Assembly (NCBI GenBank): GCA_002279355.1
Contig: NCBV01000003.1
Coordinates: 1 to 64,000 of the forward strand
Source of the DNA: Acidiphilium sp. 37-60-79
Lineage (GTDB): Bacteria > Pseudomonadota > Alphaproteobacteria > Acetobacterales > Acetobacteraceae
DNA length: 64,000 nt
Direction of reading: 5' to 3'
The stretch's first letter is position 1; every line of letters starts with the position of its first letter. A program made the translations under genes and the position numbers. The notes beneath the pieces are model-generated. The model had not been told where the DNA came from. It saw nothing but the letters and a program-made list of their open reading frames with translations, and did no database searches. This document shows positions 25,940 to 35,068 of the stretch, piece after piece.

Positions 25940-26719
25940 TCAATGCAATACCGTGAACATACGGTCCCAGCGAATATCGGTCGGCCAGTCCCAGAATTTC
26001 CAGAACGGGTGATCAAGCCGCGCGGAAATCATGATCATCCGGCCACGCCCGACGACATTGGCCAACGGGACATAGCCGACGGCGTTGAGAAAGCGGGAAT
26101 CTTCGCTGAAATCGCGATTATCGCCCATCATGAAGAGATGGCCGGGCGGCACGGTGTAGAGCGGTGTGTTGTTGGCAAAGCCTTGGTTGGTGGCCTTCAA
26201 AATAACGTGATTCACCCCATCGGGCAGGTGCTCGATATATTTGCGCACTTTGATCGGCACCGCTTCGCCGGAATCGATCGGGGTTTCGACATAGGAGCCA
26301 TCGCGCGTGCGGGGCACTTCTTTGCCATTAATATAAAGCTGACCGTTGGTGACTTGCACGGTATCGCCGGGGAGGCCGATGACGCGCTTGATATAATCGA
26401 CGCCGGGATCACGTGGCAGGGCGAACACGGCGATTTGGCCCATTTTTGGCACTGAGCCGAAAATGCGGCCGTTGAAATCGGGTTCGCCGAACGGGAAGGA
26501 CCAGCGCGAATAGCCGTAATTATATTTGGTCACCAGCACGAAATCACCGGCGAGCAGCGTGGGGGTTAGGCTGCCTGAGGGGATGAAGAACGGCTCGGCG
26601 ATTAATGAGCGCAGCCCGACCGCGATCACCACCACGTAAATGATGGTGAGAATGGTCTCGGCGAACGCGCCGCGCTGCGCGGGTGCTGCGCTCGGGTTGG
26701 GGGCTTTGGAATTGGCCAT
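25940..26719 (-). CDS. lepB: Signal peptidase I
   Basis: This membrane protease removes signal peptides from exported proteins. The 259-residue protein has one N-terminal membrane helix (ETILTIIYVVVIAVGLRSLI). The nucleophile motif is IPSGSLTPTLLAGDFVLV, with the catalytic Ser at about residue 50 and Leu where most enzymes have Met. The general-base Lys is in YIKRVIGLPGD, and GDNRDFSEDSR is near the C-terminus. The ATG at 26719 follows AAGGTGA, which decides it over an upstream TTG at 26740. It heads the lepB-rnc-era operon. The 266 bases between lepB and the next divergent gene hold no feature I can name. Confidence 0.95.
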   Translation of the reverse strand: MANSKAPNPSAAPAQRGAFAETILTIIYVVVIAVGLRSLIAEPFFIPSGSLTPTLLAGDFVLVTKYNYGYSRWSFPFGEPDFNGRIFGSVPKMGQIAVFALPRDPGVDYIKRVIGLPGDTVQVTNGQLYINGKEVPRTRDGSYVETPIDSGEAVPIKVRKYIEHLPDGVNHVILKATNQGFANNTPLYTVPPGHLFMMGDNRDFSEDSRFLNAVGYVPLANVVGRGRMIMISARLDHPFWKFWDWPTDIRWDRMFTVLH

Positions 26720-26985
26720 GCGGGTCACCTTGTCAATCAATTCGCATCAAGCCTGCAACCAGCGCGCTGTCAAGGAAATGGCAGCTCCGCGCACAATTGA
26801 GTGTTGGGGCGGCGGTGGGGCCACTGGCGCGCTTTGGACGCAGGGCGGTGCGCAGAGTTTCCATCGCGGGGGGCGGGTCACGAATCGGCGAGAAACACGG
26901 CGCTGTGATGCGGCGTTCTGGCATCGGCCGGCGTTTTGGGGCAGAGAAAGCAGGCGAATCGCGCGCCTTGATAAGGATGACTGCC

Positions 26986-28251
26986 ATGATTGTTGCTGCC
27001 CGTATTTCTCTCCTCTCGTTGATCGCTGCTGGGCTGCTGGTCGGCGCGGTTCCTGGCATGGGCCAGGCGCGCGTTGTGCCGCATCATCCGATCGCGCATA
27101 AAATCAGTAAAAAGCCTGGCAAAGCCAAGCCGACGACGCCGGTGGCGCCGGTGGGGCCGCCGCCGGTGGCGCCGCTCGCTTTTGCCAATACGCCAGCACC
27201 GCCGGAACTGCCGAATAGCCCAAGCTATATTTTGATTGATGATCAGACCGGCGCGGTGATTGCCGAAAAATCACCCAACACGTCGTGGCCGCCGGCGAGC
27301 CTGACCAAATTAATGACCGCCTATTTGACCTATCAGGCGATTGCCCATGGCACCATCAAGCTGGGTCAGACGGTGCCGGTGAGCGTGGCGGCTTGGCACA
27401 CGGGCGGCTCACGGATGTTCATTTCGCCGAGCATGCAGCCGACGATTGATCAGCTCTTGCACGGGTTGATTATCGATTCGGGGAATGATGCGGCGGTGGC
27501 CCTCGCGCAGGCGGTTGCTGGCAATCGTTCGGCGTTTGTGGGGTTGATGAACCATGCGGCGGCGCAGCTGCACATGACTGGCACACATTATACCAATGTG
27601 GATGGGCTGCCCGACCCTGATTTGCACACGACGGCGACCGATCTTGGGATATTGTCGCGCGCGATCATTGCGAAATATCCGCAATTCCTGACGATATCGG
27701 CCAAAAAACACTATGTTTTCGATAAAATTCGTCAGCGCAGCTGGAATCCGGTGCTGTTTCGCGACAAAACCGTGGATGGGCTGAAAACCGGCCGGACCCA
27801 GGCGGCGGGGCGCTGCATTGATGCGACGGCGTTGCGCAATGGCCGCCGGTTGATTGCGATTGTGCTGGGCGGGCCGAGCTTCAAAGCCAGCACCAATGAT
27901 ATCGAGGCACTGCTCGATTATGGCTATCAATTTTATGCCGATCAGACGGTTGTCAGCGCGGGCAAGATATTGGCGACTGCGCAGGCGCCAACGCTCGAAC
28001 CGGCCTCGTTTCCGGTAGGCGCGGCCAAATCGCTGGTGATGACGTTGCCGGTGAATGCGCAATCGGTGCTGAAAACCACCGTCGCGCTCAACGGCCCGTT
28101 CAAGAGCGCGATTGCGCAAGGGGCGGTTGTGGGCACCATCACGATTAGTGCCAATGGCAAGACGATTGCGACGGTGCCAGCGGTGGCGCTGGCGGCGGCG
28201 AAGCGGGCTGGATTTTTCACCATGTTGATGCGGCGGCTTCATCATTTGTAA
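26986..28251 (+). CDS. Serine-type D-alanyl-D-alanine carboxypeptidase (PBP5/6 family)
   Basis: A periplasmic penicillin-binding protein that trims the terminal D-Ala of peptidoglycan stem peptides. The 421-residue product has a signal peptide ending near GMGQA, a Pro/Ala-rich linker at about 40-75, then the S11 peptidase motifs SLTK, SGN (DSGNDAAVAL) and KTG (DGLKTGRTQAAG). A C-terminal beta-rich domain ends in a short amphipathic tail FFTMLMRRLHHL, which may anchor it to the membrane. The ATG at 26986 has AAGGA 9 bases upstream. Confidence 0.92.
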   Translation: MIVAARISLLSLIAAGLLVGAVPGMGQARVVPHHPIAHKISKKPGKAKPTTPVAPVGPPPVAPLAFANTPAPPELPNSPSYILIDDQTGAVIAEKSPNTSWPPASLTKLMTAYLTYQAIAHGTIKLGQTVPVSVAAWHTGGSRMFISPSMQPTIDQLLHGLIIDSGNDAAVALAQAVAGNRSAFVGLMNHAAAQLHMTGTHYTNVDGLPDPDLHTTATDLGILSRAIIAKYPQFLTISAKKHYVFDKIRQRSWNPVLFRDKTVDGLKTGRTQAAGRCIDATALRNGRRLIAIVLGGPSFKASTNDIEALLDYGYQFYADQTVVSAGKILATAQAPTLEPASFPVGAAKSLVMTLPVNAQSVLKTTVALNGPFKSAIAQGAVVGTITISANGKTIATVPAVALAAAKRAGFFTMLMRRLHHL

Positions 28252-28443
28252 GGATTTCCCGGCTATGACCGGGACTCGCGCTTGCCAATCGGGCTGGGCC
28301 GTCGCATAAGCCGTTCGACGGTTGGCATGGTGCCAGCCACTCGGGTGCGACACCGGTTTTCTGCGCCGGTGAGCGCGCCTGTTCTGTTATGCCCGTGGTG
28401 AAATTCACCCGGGTGATCCACCGCTGAGCCTGGAGTTACCCGC

Positions 28444-30525
28444 ATGTCCAGCACGCCGCTCGACAAGATTCGCAATATTGGCATCACCGCGCATATCGAC
28501 GCGGGCAAAACCACCACCACCGAGCGGATCCTGTATTATACAGGCGTGTCGCACCGGATTGGCGAAGTTCATGATGGCAACACCACAACCGACTATATGG
28601 ACCAGGAGCGTGAGCGCGGCATCACCATCACCTCCGCTGCGGTGACCTGCGAGTGGAAAGATTATCGCATCAACATCATCGATACGCCGGGCCATATCGA
28701 TTTCAATATCGAGGTGAACCGCTCGCTGCGCGTGCTTGATGGCGCGATTTTCATTATCGAAGGTGTGGCTGGCGTGCAGCCGCAATCGGAAACCAACTGG
28801 CGCTTGGCGGACCGGTATAATGTGCCGCGGGTTATTTTCATCAACAAGCTTGACCGCACGGGGGCTGATTTTTATCGGGCGTTCGACACGTTGAAAGAGA
28901 AGCTCGATATTGTGGCATTGCCGTTGCAACTGCCGATCGGGATCGAAGACAAGTTCATCGGCGTGGTCGATCTGGTCGAGATGAAGGCGATCGTCTGGGA
29001 AGGTGGCGAACTCGGCGCGAAATTCCACGATGAGCCGATTCCGGCGGACATGTTGGAAAAGGCTAAGGAGCATCGCCAGACCCTGCTCGATACGGCGCTT
29101 GCCGTCGATGATGCGGGCATGGAAGAATATTTCGAGAAGGGCGATGTTTCGGTCGAGACGCTGAAGCGCGCGATCAAGACCGGCACCATCACCGGCGCGT
29201 TCCGCCCGGTGCTGTGCGGCACGGCGTTCAAGAACAAGGGCGTGCAGCCTTTGCTCGATGCGGTGTTGGATTATTTGCCGAGCCCGATTGACGTGCCGGG
29301 CATTAAGGTTGCGGTTGAAGAAGGCGAGGAAGAGGGCGATCATCAGCGCCGGATCAAGGCTGATCCGTCGGCGCCGTTTGCCGGGCTCGCCTTCAAGATT
29401 ATCAACGATAAATACGGCACCCTGACATTTGTGCGGGTTTATGCCGGCACGCTGAAATCCGGCGATACCGTGATGAACACGACCAAGGGCGAGAAAGAGC
29501 GCATTGGCCGGATGTTCCAGATGCACGCGGATAAGCGTGCGGAAATTAAGGAAGTGATCGCGGGCGATATTGCGGCCTTTGTTGGGCTGAAAGATACCGG
29601 CACGGGCGATACGCTGGCGGCGGCGGAAGACCCGGTGGTGTTGGAGCGCATGGCGTTCCCGGTGCCGGTGATCGATATTTCGGTCGAGCCGAAAACCAAG
29701 GACTCGGTTGAGAAAATGACGCTCGCGCTGCAAAAGCTCGCTGGCGAAGACCCGTCGCTGCGGTTGAAAACCGACCAGGAAACCGGCCAGACCATTTTGT
29801 CGGGCATGGGCGAGTTGCACCTGGAAATCATCATCGACCGGCTGAAGCGCGAATATGGCGTGGAGGCGAATATCGGCGCACCGCAGGTGGCGTATCGCGA
29901 AACCATCGCGCGCAGCCATACCGAGACCTATACCCACAAGAAGCAGTCGGGCGGTTCGGGCCAATATGCCGAGGTCAAGATCATTTTCGAGCCGCTGGAG
30001 CGCAACCAGGGCGTGGTGTTCGAGAACAAGGTGGTTGGCGGTTCGGTGCCGAAGGAATATATCCCGGCGGTCGAAAAGGGCATTCGGGTGCAGGCCGATA
30101 CCGGCGTGCTGGCGGGCTTCCAGACGGTCGATTTCAAATACACGCTGGTCGACGGCAAGTATCATGATGTCGATTCCAGCGCGCTGGCGTTCGAAATTGC
30201 GGCCAAGGCCTGTTTCCGCGAGGGGATGAAGAAAGCCAATCCGATCATCCTCGAGCCGATTATGGATGTGGAAATCACCACACCGCAAGATCACGTGGGC
30301 GATGTGGTGGGCGATTTGAATCGCCGACGGGGCATGATCCAGAATCAGGAAAGTGCCGGTAGCACCGTGACGGTGCGCGCCTTGGTGCCGCTGAAGGAGA
30401 TGTTTGGCTATATTTCGCATCTGCGCAGCATGACCAAAGGCCGTGCGTCGTTCACCATGCAGTTCCATCATTACGAGCCGGTGCCGCGCAATATCGCTGA
30501 CGAAATTATGGCGAAGAGCGCCTGA
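28444..30525 (+). CDS. fusA: Elongation factor G
   Basis: EF-G drives ribosomal translocation and recycling with GTP. The 693-residue protein has the P-loop AHIDAGKTT at 16-24, the RGITITSAA switch I segment, DTPGHIDF and NKLD. All downstream EF-G domains follow, for example PQVAYRETI and [10 protein letters not shown]. It is separate from rpsL, rpsG and tuf, so it is either a displaced main copy or a second EF-G. Codons end in C far more than in most neighbours (AAC, ATC, AAG), as expected for a highly expressed gene. TGGAG precedes the ATG. The 192-base gap before it contains small GC-rich inverted repeats but no gene. Confidence 0.95.
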   Translation: MSSTPLDKIRNIGITAHIDAGKTTTTERILYYTGVSHRIGEVHDGNTTTDYMDQERERGITITSAAVTCEWKDYRINIIDTPGHIDFNIEVNRSLRVLDGAIFIIEGVAGVQPQSETNWRLADRYNVPRVIFINKLDRTGADFYRAFDTLKEKLDIVALPLQLPIGIEDKFIGVVDLVEMKAIVWEGGELGAKFHDEPIPADMLEKAKEHRQTLLDTALAVDDAGMEEYFEKGDVSVETLKRAIKTGTITGAFRPVLCGTAFKNKGVQPLLDAVLDYLPSPIDVPGIKVAVEEGEEEGDHQRRIKADPSAPFAGLAFKIINDKYGTLTFVRVYAGTLKSGDTVMNTTKGEKERIGRMFQMHADKRAEIKEVIAGDIAAFVGLKDTGTGDTLAAAEDPVVLERMAFPVPVIDISVEPKTKDSVEKMTLALQKLAGEDPSLRLKTDQETGQTILSGMGELHLEIIIDRLKREYGVEANIGAPQVAYRETIARSHTETYTHKKQSGGSGQYAEVKIIFEPLERNQGVVFENKVVGGSVPKEYIPAVEKGIRVQADTGVLAGFQTVDFKYTLVDGKYHDVDSSALAFEIAAKACFREGMKKANPIILEPIMDVEITTPQDHVGDVVGDLNRRRGMIQNQESAGSTVTVRALVPLKEMFGYISHLRSMTKGRASFTMQFHHYEPVPRNIADEIMAKSA

Positions 30526-30548
30526 TGGTTCGCTGGGAACAGCGAGAC

Positions 30549-30654
30549 TAGAGCGTGATTGCTTATCATCAATCTCGCTCTGGCCTTTGTTTGCCGATCA
30601 ATTTCATTGGTTTAGGTCGAATCTTTCGATTCGCCCTAAACCAATATTGATCTA
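30549..30654 (+). repeat. Composite palindromic repeat, copy 4
   Basis: Two stems follow fusA. The first is AGAGCGTGATTG / CAATCTCGCTCT (30550-30561 and 30570-30581, one mismatch), the equivalent of the hairpins at 21159 and 24155. The second has arms at 30609-30623 and 30628-30642, the equivalent of copy 1 at 20519. Between them is TTTGTTTGCCGATCAATTTC, shared with copies 1 to 3. So one complete element joins two hairpins seen separately elsewhere. It probably terminates fusA. Confidence 0.75.
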
Positions 30655-30701
30655 AACGCATGCGGCTTCGCTGGGCGCGCGGCCGCGGGACGATTGAGAC
30701 A

Positions 30702-30962
30702 ATGACGGGGCCGCGCGCGAGCGAATGGCTAGGATTGGATGACGCGGGCAACCCCATTGCCCGCGTTATTCATTTGGACGGTCCGATGCATACCGAGCGC
30801 GGGGTGTTTCGGGCGGTGGCGTTGGATGCCGAGCAAAAATTGATCCGGCTGCTGCCCCTCCCGCCGAATGATGGGGATTGGCTCGCGGTGATTGGCGGGC
30901 GCGTGGTTGGCCGAGCGGCAGCGCCACTCGCGGCGGTGCGGCGGGTGGAAGCGGCGTTATAG
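30702..30962 (+). CDS. Small hypothetical protein
   Basis: A reading frame of about 86 residues beginning MTGPRASEWLGLDDAGNP, with no family I recognise. It has a compact alpha/beta look without membrane segments or cysteines. An ATG at 30660, right after repeat copy 4, would lengthen it by 14 arginine-rich residues; neither start has a clear ribosome binding site. It is followed 22 bases later by the Sel1 gene on the same strand. Confidence 0.5.
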   Translation: MTGPRASEWLGLDDAGNPIARVIHLDGPMHTERGVFRAVALDAEQKLIRLLPLPPNDGDWLAVIGGRVVGRAAAPLAAVRRVEAAL

Positions 30963-30984
30963 GCGTGGCGGGAGACGGCTCGTT

Positions 30985-32172
30985 ATGACGACGAAATTTG
31001 AGGCGTTCTGGGCGCGGCTGACCGGTGGGCATGCGCTTATTCATATTTTGACCCATCCGCTGGAAAGCTATCGGCATTGGTTGATGACGGTGTTTGCGGT
31101 GATCAGCGGCCTTATGTTTCCATCGCCATTGCCAAAGCCGTATTCGGTGGCGACTTGGCATCGCAGCGGATTATATGCCCCATCGATCAGTGGGAAGCAG
31201 GCGTTGCGGTTAGCGCAGTCGCCCGATCCGCAGACCCGCGATTTGGCGCAGATTTTTATCGCCATGGAACAGGCCTATGGTGGGCGCAAGGCGATTGCGA
31301 CCACGCCTGATATCGGCGTAGCGGCCCTTGGTCATAGTTGTGATACCGATACGAACCGTCCCGCACGGGCTTTTGCGTGTTATTGGCTGGGTATTTTGCG
31401 CAGCCAAGGGGGCGAGCACGACCCAGCATTGATCGATTATGGAGCCGCGCAAACCGCTTTTGCCAAGGGCATCGAGGCTGGCTCGGCGCAAAGCGCGTTC
31501 CAGGCCGGGATTATGTTGAAGTTTCATCATTATGGGCCGACGCTGCCGATCATGCGTCAAGCTCTGGCGCACGCGCAGGCAGCGATCCGCGAGCCGGTTC
31601 GCCCTGGCATGCCGACCGGCCAAGCGCTGATCCGGCTTTCGGCAGCGATGGGCTATCATACCGGTTGTTTTCAGTATGGGCTCGATTTGATTGCCGATTA
31701 TGCGCGGCTGCGCCATACCCACCCTGCGGCGGCCAGGCGGTTGCATCAACGCGGGGCGCGCTGGATGGTGACGGCGGCGACGCTGCCCTACCCATCGGAA
31801 AGTGCTGAGCGGTATGTGGGTGATGCGTGGGCCAATGGGTATTGGCATTTGCAAGATTCCAAACGCAAGGCGAAGATCTGGTATACCAAGGCGCTGCATA
31901 ATGGCAGTCCGCGTGCGGCGATTGCGCTGGCGATGCTGTATGGCGCTCGAGAGATTACGCCGCCATCAGCTCCTTCGGCACCGGTGCGCGCTTACGCCGA
32001 TGCGGCCATTGCCGCTGCACTAACACAGCCCGGTCGTTCGGTGCATCAGCGCGCCAAGCGCGTGCTCAGCATGGTTGGTGCGCCGCTCGATGCTGCACAG
32101 CGTCATCTGGCGATGGCTTATGCACACCGGTTGGTGGCGCAATATCCGCGCCTGCGCGAGGCCATCGAATAA
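30985..32172 (+). CDS. Sel1/TPR-like repeat protein with one membrane segment
   Basis: A protein of about 395 residues. A hydrophobic stretch at about 31-50 (HWLMTVFAVISGLMFPSPLP) could be a signal anchor. The rest consists of helical repeats, the clearest being ANGYWHLQDSKRKAKIWYTKALHNGSPRAAIALAMLYG, quoted here as HLQDSKRKAKIWYTKALHNG and AAIALAMLYG, a Sel1-type unit. Such proteins act as protein-interaction scaffolds in the envelope. GGGAG lies 9 bases before the ATG at 30985. The function is not predictable from context. Confidence 0.65.
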   Translation: MTTKFEAFWARLTGGHALIHILTHPLESYRHWLMTVFAVISGLMFPSPLPKPYSVATWHRSGLYAPSISGKQALRLAQSPDPQTRDLAQIFIAMEQAYGGRKAIATTPDIGVAALGHSCDTDTNRPARAFACYWLGILRSQGGEHDPALIDYGAAQTAFAKGIEAGSAQSAFQAGIMLKFHHYGPTLPIMRQALAHAQAAIREPVRPGMPTGQALIRLSAAMGYHTGCFQYGLDLIADYARLRHTHPAAARRLHQRGARWMVTAATLPYPSESAERYVGDAWANGYWHLQDSKRKAKIWYTKALHNGSPRAAIALAMLYGAREITPPSAPSAPVRAYADAAIAAALTQPGRSVHQRAKRVLSMVGAPLDAAQRHLAMAYAHRLVAQYPRLREAIE

Positions 32173-32187
32173 GTGCTTGCTCGCCTG

Positions 32188-33558
32188 TTATCCGATGGGC
32201 TGGGCTAGGACAGTGCGCGCAATGCGGGCCATCTCTAACGCGAGACTATGACTCAGGCCGGTATAGCGGGCGGGGTCGAGCGCGTTGCGCACCAGATCGG
32301 GCGTGACGCTGGGGGGAAGTGATGGATCCGCCATCACCGCATCGGTGAGCGAGATATGCTGTTCGAGGGCGGTGCTCACCGCGTGATGCACGAGATCATG
32401 TGCGCGGGTGCGCCCGAGCAAGGGGGCGAGCGCCATCATGGCGTTCTCCGAGGCCAGAAATTCGCCGGAGCGGGTGAGGTTTTCATGCATGCGTTCGGGA
32501 TATAACACGATGCCGCTGATCAGCTCGTCCATCATGGTGATCAACTCATAGGCGAGTGGGCAGGCTTGATCGACCATTGCCGATATCATTTGGTTATGCG
32601 CGCCATCGCCTTCAAAGCTGGGCTGCATCGCTTCGAGCGCGAGCGGCACTTGGGTGCGCAGGCGTGCCGCCAAGGAGATGACATGCACGGCGATTTTGGA
32701 ATTGACCTTATGGGGCATGGTGCTTGAGCCGACCACCTCATCGCCGAGGGTTTCGGTGACTTCGCCGAGTTCATCGGCCATCATGCTGTAGAGATCGCGG
32801 GCGATTTTTGAGCAGGTGGCGCTGAACAGGCCGAGGAGCAGGATATATTCGGCGAAATAATCGAGCCCAGCGCGCGAGGGCACGGTGAAATGCCCGAGCC
32901 CGAGGCGCGCGGCGAGGTTGCGGTTCAGCTCGGGGCCGAGCGGGCCGATGGCGTGCATGGCACCGACCGCACCGCCCCATTGCGCACAAAAAACCCGCGG
33001 CGCTGCTTGGGCGAAACGCTCGCGGTGGCGCAGCCATTCCTCGATCCAGCCGGCCATTTTGAAGCCGAACGTGATGGGCAAAGCGTGGCGCAGATTGGTG
33101 CGTGCGACAATAACCGTGTCGGCTTCGCGCTCGGCACCATCGGCGAGTTTCAGCAAAATATCATCAAAACGCTGCATGAAGGCGTGATGGGCGCGCTGCA
33201 TCAACAGGGTGCGGCCGGTTTGCACGACATTTTGCGTGGTGGCACCCCAATGCACATAGCCCCCGGCCTCGCCCGCGCAGGCGGCCGCGAGACTGCGGGT
33301 GAGCGAGACGATGGGGGCGCGGGTGCGCGCGATATCGGCGGCGAGGGCGGCTTCATCGAGATGGTCAACCCGCGCTTTGGCGCGGATTTCGCGTGCGGCC
33401 TCGACCGGAATGATCCCGAGTTCGGCTTGGCTTTCGGCTAATGCGGCTTCGACATCCAACCAAGATTGCCACAGCGAGCGCCGGGCGAACAAATCGCGGA
33501 TTTGGGCCACGCTGGCGCGAGGTGAGGCGGGAGAGCGGGGCATGATTTGTCCAGACAT
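32188..33558 (-). CDS. Fumarase/aspartase-superfamily lyase of uncertain substrate
   Basis: The 456-residue protein belongs with adenylosuccinate lyase and 3-carboxy-cis,cis-muconate cycloisomerase (PcaB). It has YVHWGATTQNVVQTG near residue 105 and the signature GSSTMPHKVNSK, in which the usual KxNP ending is changed to VNSK. A true purB is at 231-1583, and no protocatechuate genes are nearby, so neither PurB nor PcaB is a comfortable call. It starts 2 bases after an amino-acid ABC transporter ATPase gene. It may therefore release fumarate or a related unsaturated acid from an imported amino-acid conjugate; this is inference. Confidence 0.8.
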   Translation of the reverse strand: MSGQIMPRSPASPRASVAQIRDLFARRSLWQSWLDVEAALAESQAELGIIPVEAAREIRAKARVDHLDEAALAADIARTRAPIVSLTRSLAAACAGEAGGYVHWGATTQNVVQTGRTLLMQRAHHAFMQRFDDILLKLADGAEREADTVIVARTNLRHALPITFGFKMAGWIEEWLRHRERFAQAAPRVFCAQWGGAVGAMHAIGPLGPELNRNLAARLGLGHFTVPSRAGLDYFAEYILLLGLFSATCSKIARDLYSMMADELGEVTETLGDEVVGSSTMPHKVNSKIAVHVISLAARLRTQVPLALEAMQPSFEGDGAHNQMISAMVDQACPLAYELITMMDELISGIVLYPERMHENLTRSGEFLASENAMMALAPLLGRTRAHDLVHHAVSTALEQHISLTDAVMADPSLPPSVTPDLVRNALDPARYTGLSHSLALEMARIARTVLAQPIG

Positions 33559-33560
33559 GG

Positions 33561-34310
33561 TTAGAGAACCTGATCGAGAAATTGTTGCAAACGCGGGCTT
33601 TGTGGATGATCGAAGAGCTGCGCGGGGGGCGCGGTTTCGACGATTTTTCCCTGATCCATGAAAATGACCTGACCCGCGGCCTCGCGGGCGAAGCGCATTT
33701 CATGGGTGACGACCAGCATGGTCATGCCGGAGGTGGCGAGGTCGCGCATGATGGCGAGCACGCCTTTGACCAATTCGGGATCGAGGGCTGACGTTGCTTC
33801 ATCAAACAGCATGATTGCCGGTTCCATTGCCAAGGCGCGGGCGATGGCGACGCGCTGTTGCTGACCGCCCGAGAGATCGGTAGGGCGGCGACGCTCAAGG
33901 CCGCGCAGCCCGACCTCGTTCAGCTTGGCCAAAGCGCGATCTTCCGCTTCGGCACGCGGCAAGCGGCGGACTTTGCGGAGTGCCAATGCGACATTATCGA
34001 GCACGCTGAGATGACCGAACAGGTGAAAATGTTGAAATACCATACCGACTCGGCTGCGGATCGCGTCGATATTCACGTCAGGATCGGTGATGGTGATGCC
34101 ATCGACGATGATGCGCCCCGCTTCGGGGCGTTCGAGCAGGTTGGCGCAGCGCAGCAAAGTTGATTTGCCTGAGCCGGAGGGGCCGATGATGCACGTGGTC
34201 ATAGCGCGGGGAACATCGAGGGTGATGTCATCGAGAACCCTAACCGGGCCATACGATTTCATGATATGCTCAAAGCGCACGCCGCCGGTTGAAGGGTGCA
34301 TCGGGGGCAT
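33561..34310 (-). CDS. Polar amino acid ABC transporter, ATP-binding subunit
   Basis: A 249-residue ABC ATPase of the GlnQ/HisP group. Walker A reads GPSGSGKSTLLRC, the Q-loop region is VFQHFHLFGHLSVLDN, the signature is LSGGQQQRVAIARAL, and Walker B is LFDEATSALDPE. It energises import through the permease encoded 3 bases upstream. The operon order is hydrolase, binding protein, permease, ATPase, lyase. Confidence 0.93.
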   Translation of the reverse strand: MPPMHPSTGGVRFEHIMKSYGPVRVLDDITLDVPRAMTTCIIGPSGSGKSTLLRCANLLERPEAGRIIVDGITITDPDVNIDAIRSRVGMVFQHFHLFGHLSVLDNVALALRKVRRLPRAEAEDRALAKLNEVGLRGLERRRPTDLSGGQQQRVAIARALAMEPAIMLFDEATSALDPELVKGVLAIMRDLATSGMTMLVVTHEMRFAREAAGQVIFMDQGKIVETAPPAQLFDHPQSPRLQQFLDQVL

Positions 34311-34313
34311 ATC

Positions 34314-35045
34314 CTACAAGGCCGTGCGTCGTTGCGGGGTGGGGCCGAGGCGCAGGCGGCGCTCCCAGGCATTCACCGCATAGGTCATGGGCACGGTGAG
34401 GGCGAGATAGATAAAGCCTGCGGCGGTGAGCGGCGAGAGATTGGCATTATTGATTGCGGAATCTTGGGCGATTGAGAACAGGTCGCGCTGGGAGGCGGTC
34501 AACCCCAACAGGAACACCAAGGCGGTGCCTTTGATCACCAAGATGAATTGGCCGGTGAGGGGCGGCAGGACGCGCCGGATGCCCTGCGGCACGATGATGA
34601 AGAGCATGGTTTGCGCACGGGTCATGCCGAGGGTGCGGGCGGCTTCGATTTGGCCGCGCTCCACCGATTGCAGGCCGGCGCGGAAAATTTCCGCCATATA
34701 GGCCCCTTCGATCAGCCCGATGGCGAGCGCGGCATAGGCATAGGTGTTATCGCCGAACAGGCTGAGGCCGGCGAGCGGCAGCCCTTGGCCGATCAGATAG
34801 ATGGTCAAAATATGGGGCAGGCCGCGCAAGATATCGACATAGAACCGACAGAGTATGCCGATCGGGCGGCGGCTTGAGATCAACCCGATGGCGATGATCA
34901 GGCCGAGCGCGATGCCGATGAGTGTTGCTAACAGAGCGAGGATGAAGGTATTGGGCAGACCCACGCGCAGTAGGTTGGGCATCACCCGCACGATCAGGTG
35001 CAGATCGAAAAATGTCTGCTGGATGCGGAGAAGACCTTTGAGCAT
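34314..35045 (-). CDS. Polar amino acid ABC transporter, permease subunit
   Basis: A 243-residue inner-membrane permease of the HisM/GlnP family with about five membrane helices. The EAA loop, which docks on the ATPase, is EAARTLGMTRAQTMLFIIVPQGIRRVLPP in sequence; its core here is EAARTLGMTRAQ and PQGIRRVLPP. Only one permease gene is present, so the channel is probably a homodimer. It lies 23 bases after the binding-protein gene. Confidence 0.92.
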   Translation of the reverse strand: MLKGLLRIQQTFFDLHLIVRVMPNLLRVGLPNTFILALLATLIGIALGLIIAIGLISSRRPIGILCRFYVDILRGLPHILTIYLIGQGLPLAGLSLFGDNTYAYAALAIGLIEGAYMAEIFRAGLQSVERGQIEAARTLGMTRAQTMLFIIVPQGIRRVLPPLTGQFILVIKGTALVFLLGLTASQRDLFSIAQDSAINNANLSPLTAAGFIYLALTVPMTYAVNAWERRLRLGPTPQRRTAL

Positions 35046-35068
35046 GGATCTGCCTTGATCAGCTGCGG

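Noticed and set aside
28252-28443. Leader of fusA considered as a riboswitch
   Set aside because: Small inverted repeats are present, but no conserved core of a known riboswitch class could be recognised.
28405-30471. A 688-codon open frame on the strand opposite fusA
   Set aside because: It is an exact antisense shadow of the EF-G gene. Strong codon bias removes stops on the opposite strand; the translation is His/Arg/Asp-rich without any domain, and it lacks a ribosome binding site.
32188-33558. Lyase considered as a second purB or as pcaB
   Set aside because: The signature deviates (VNSK), purB is already present at 231, and no protocatechuate pathway genes are nearby. It is left as a superfamily-level call.
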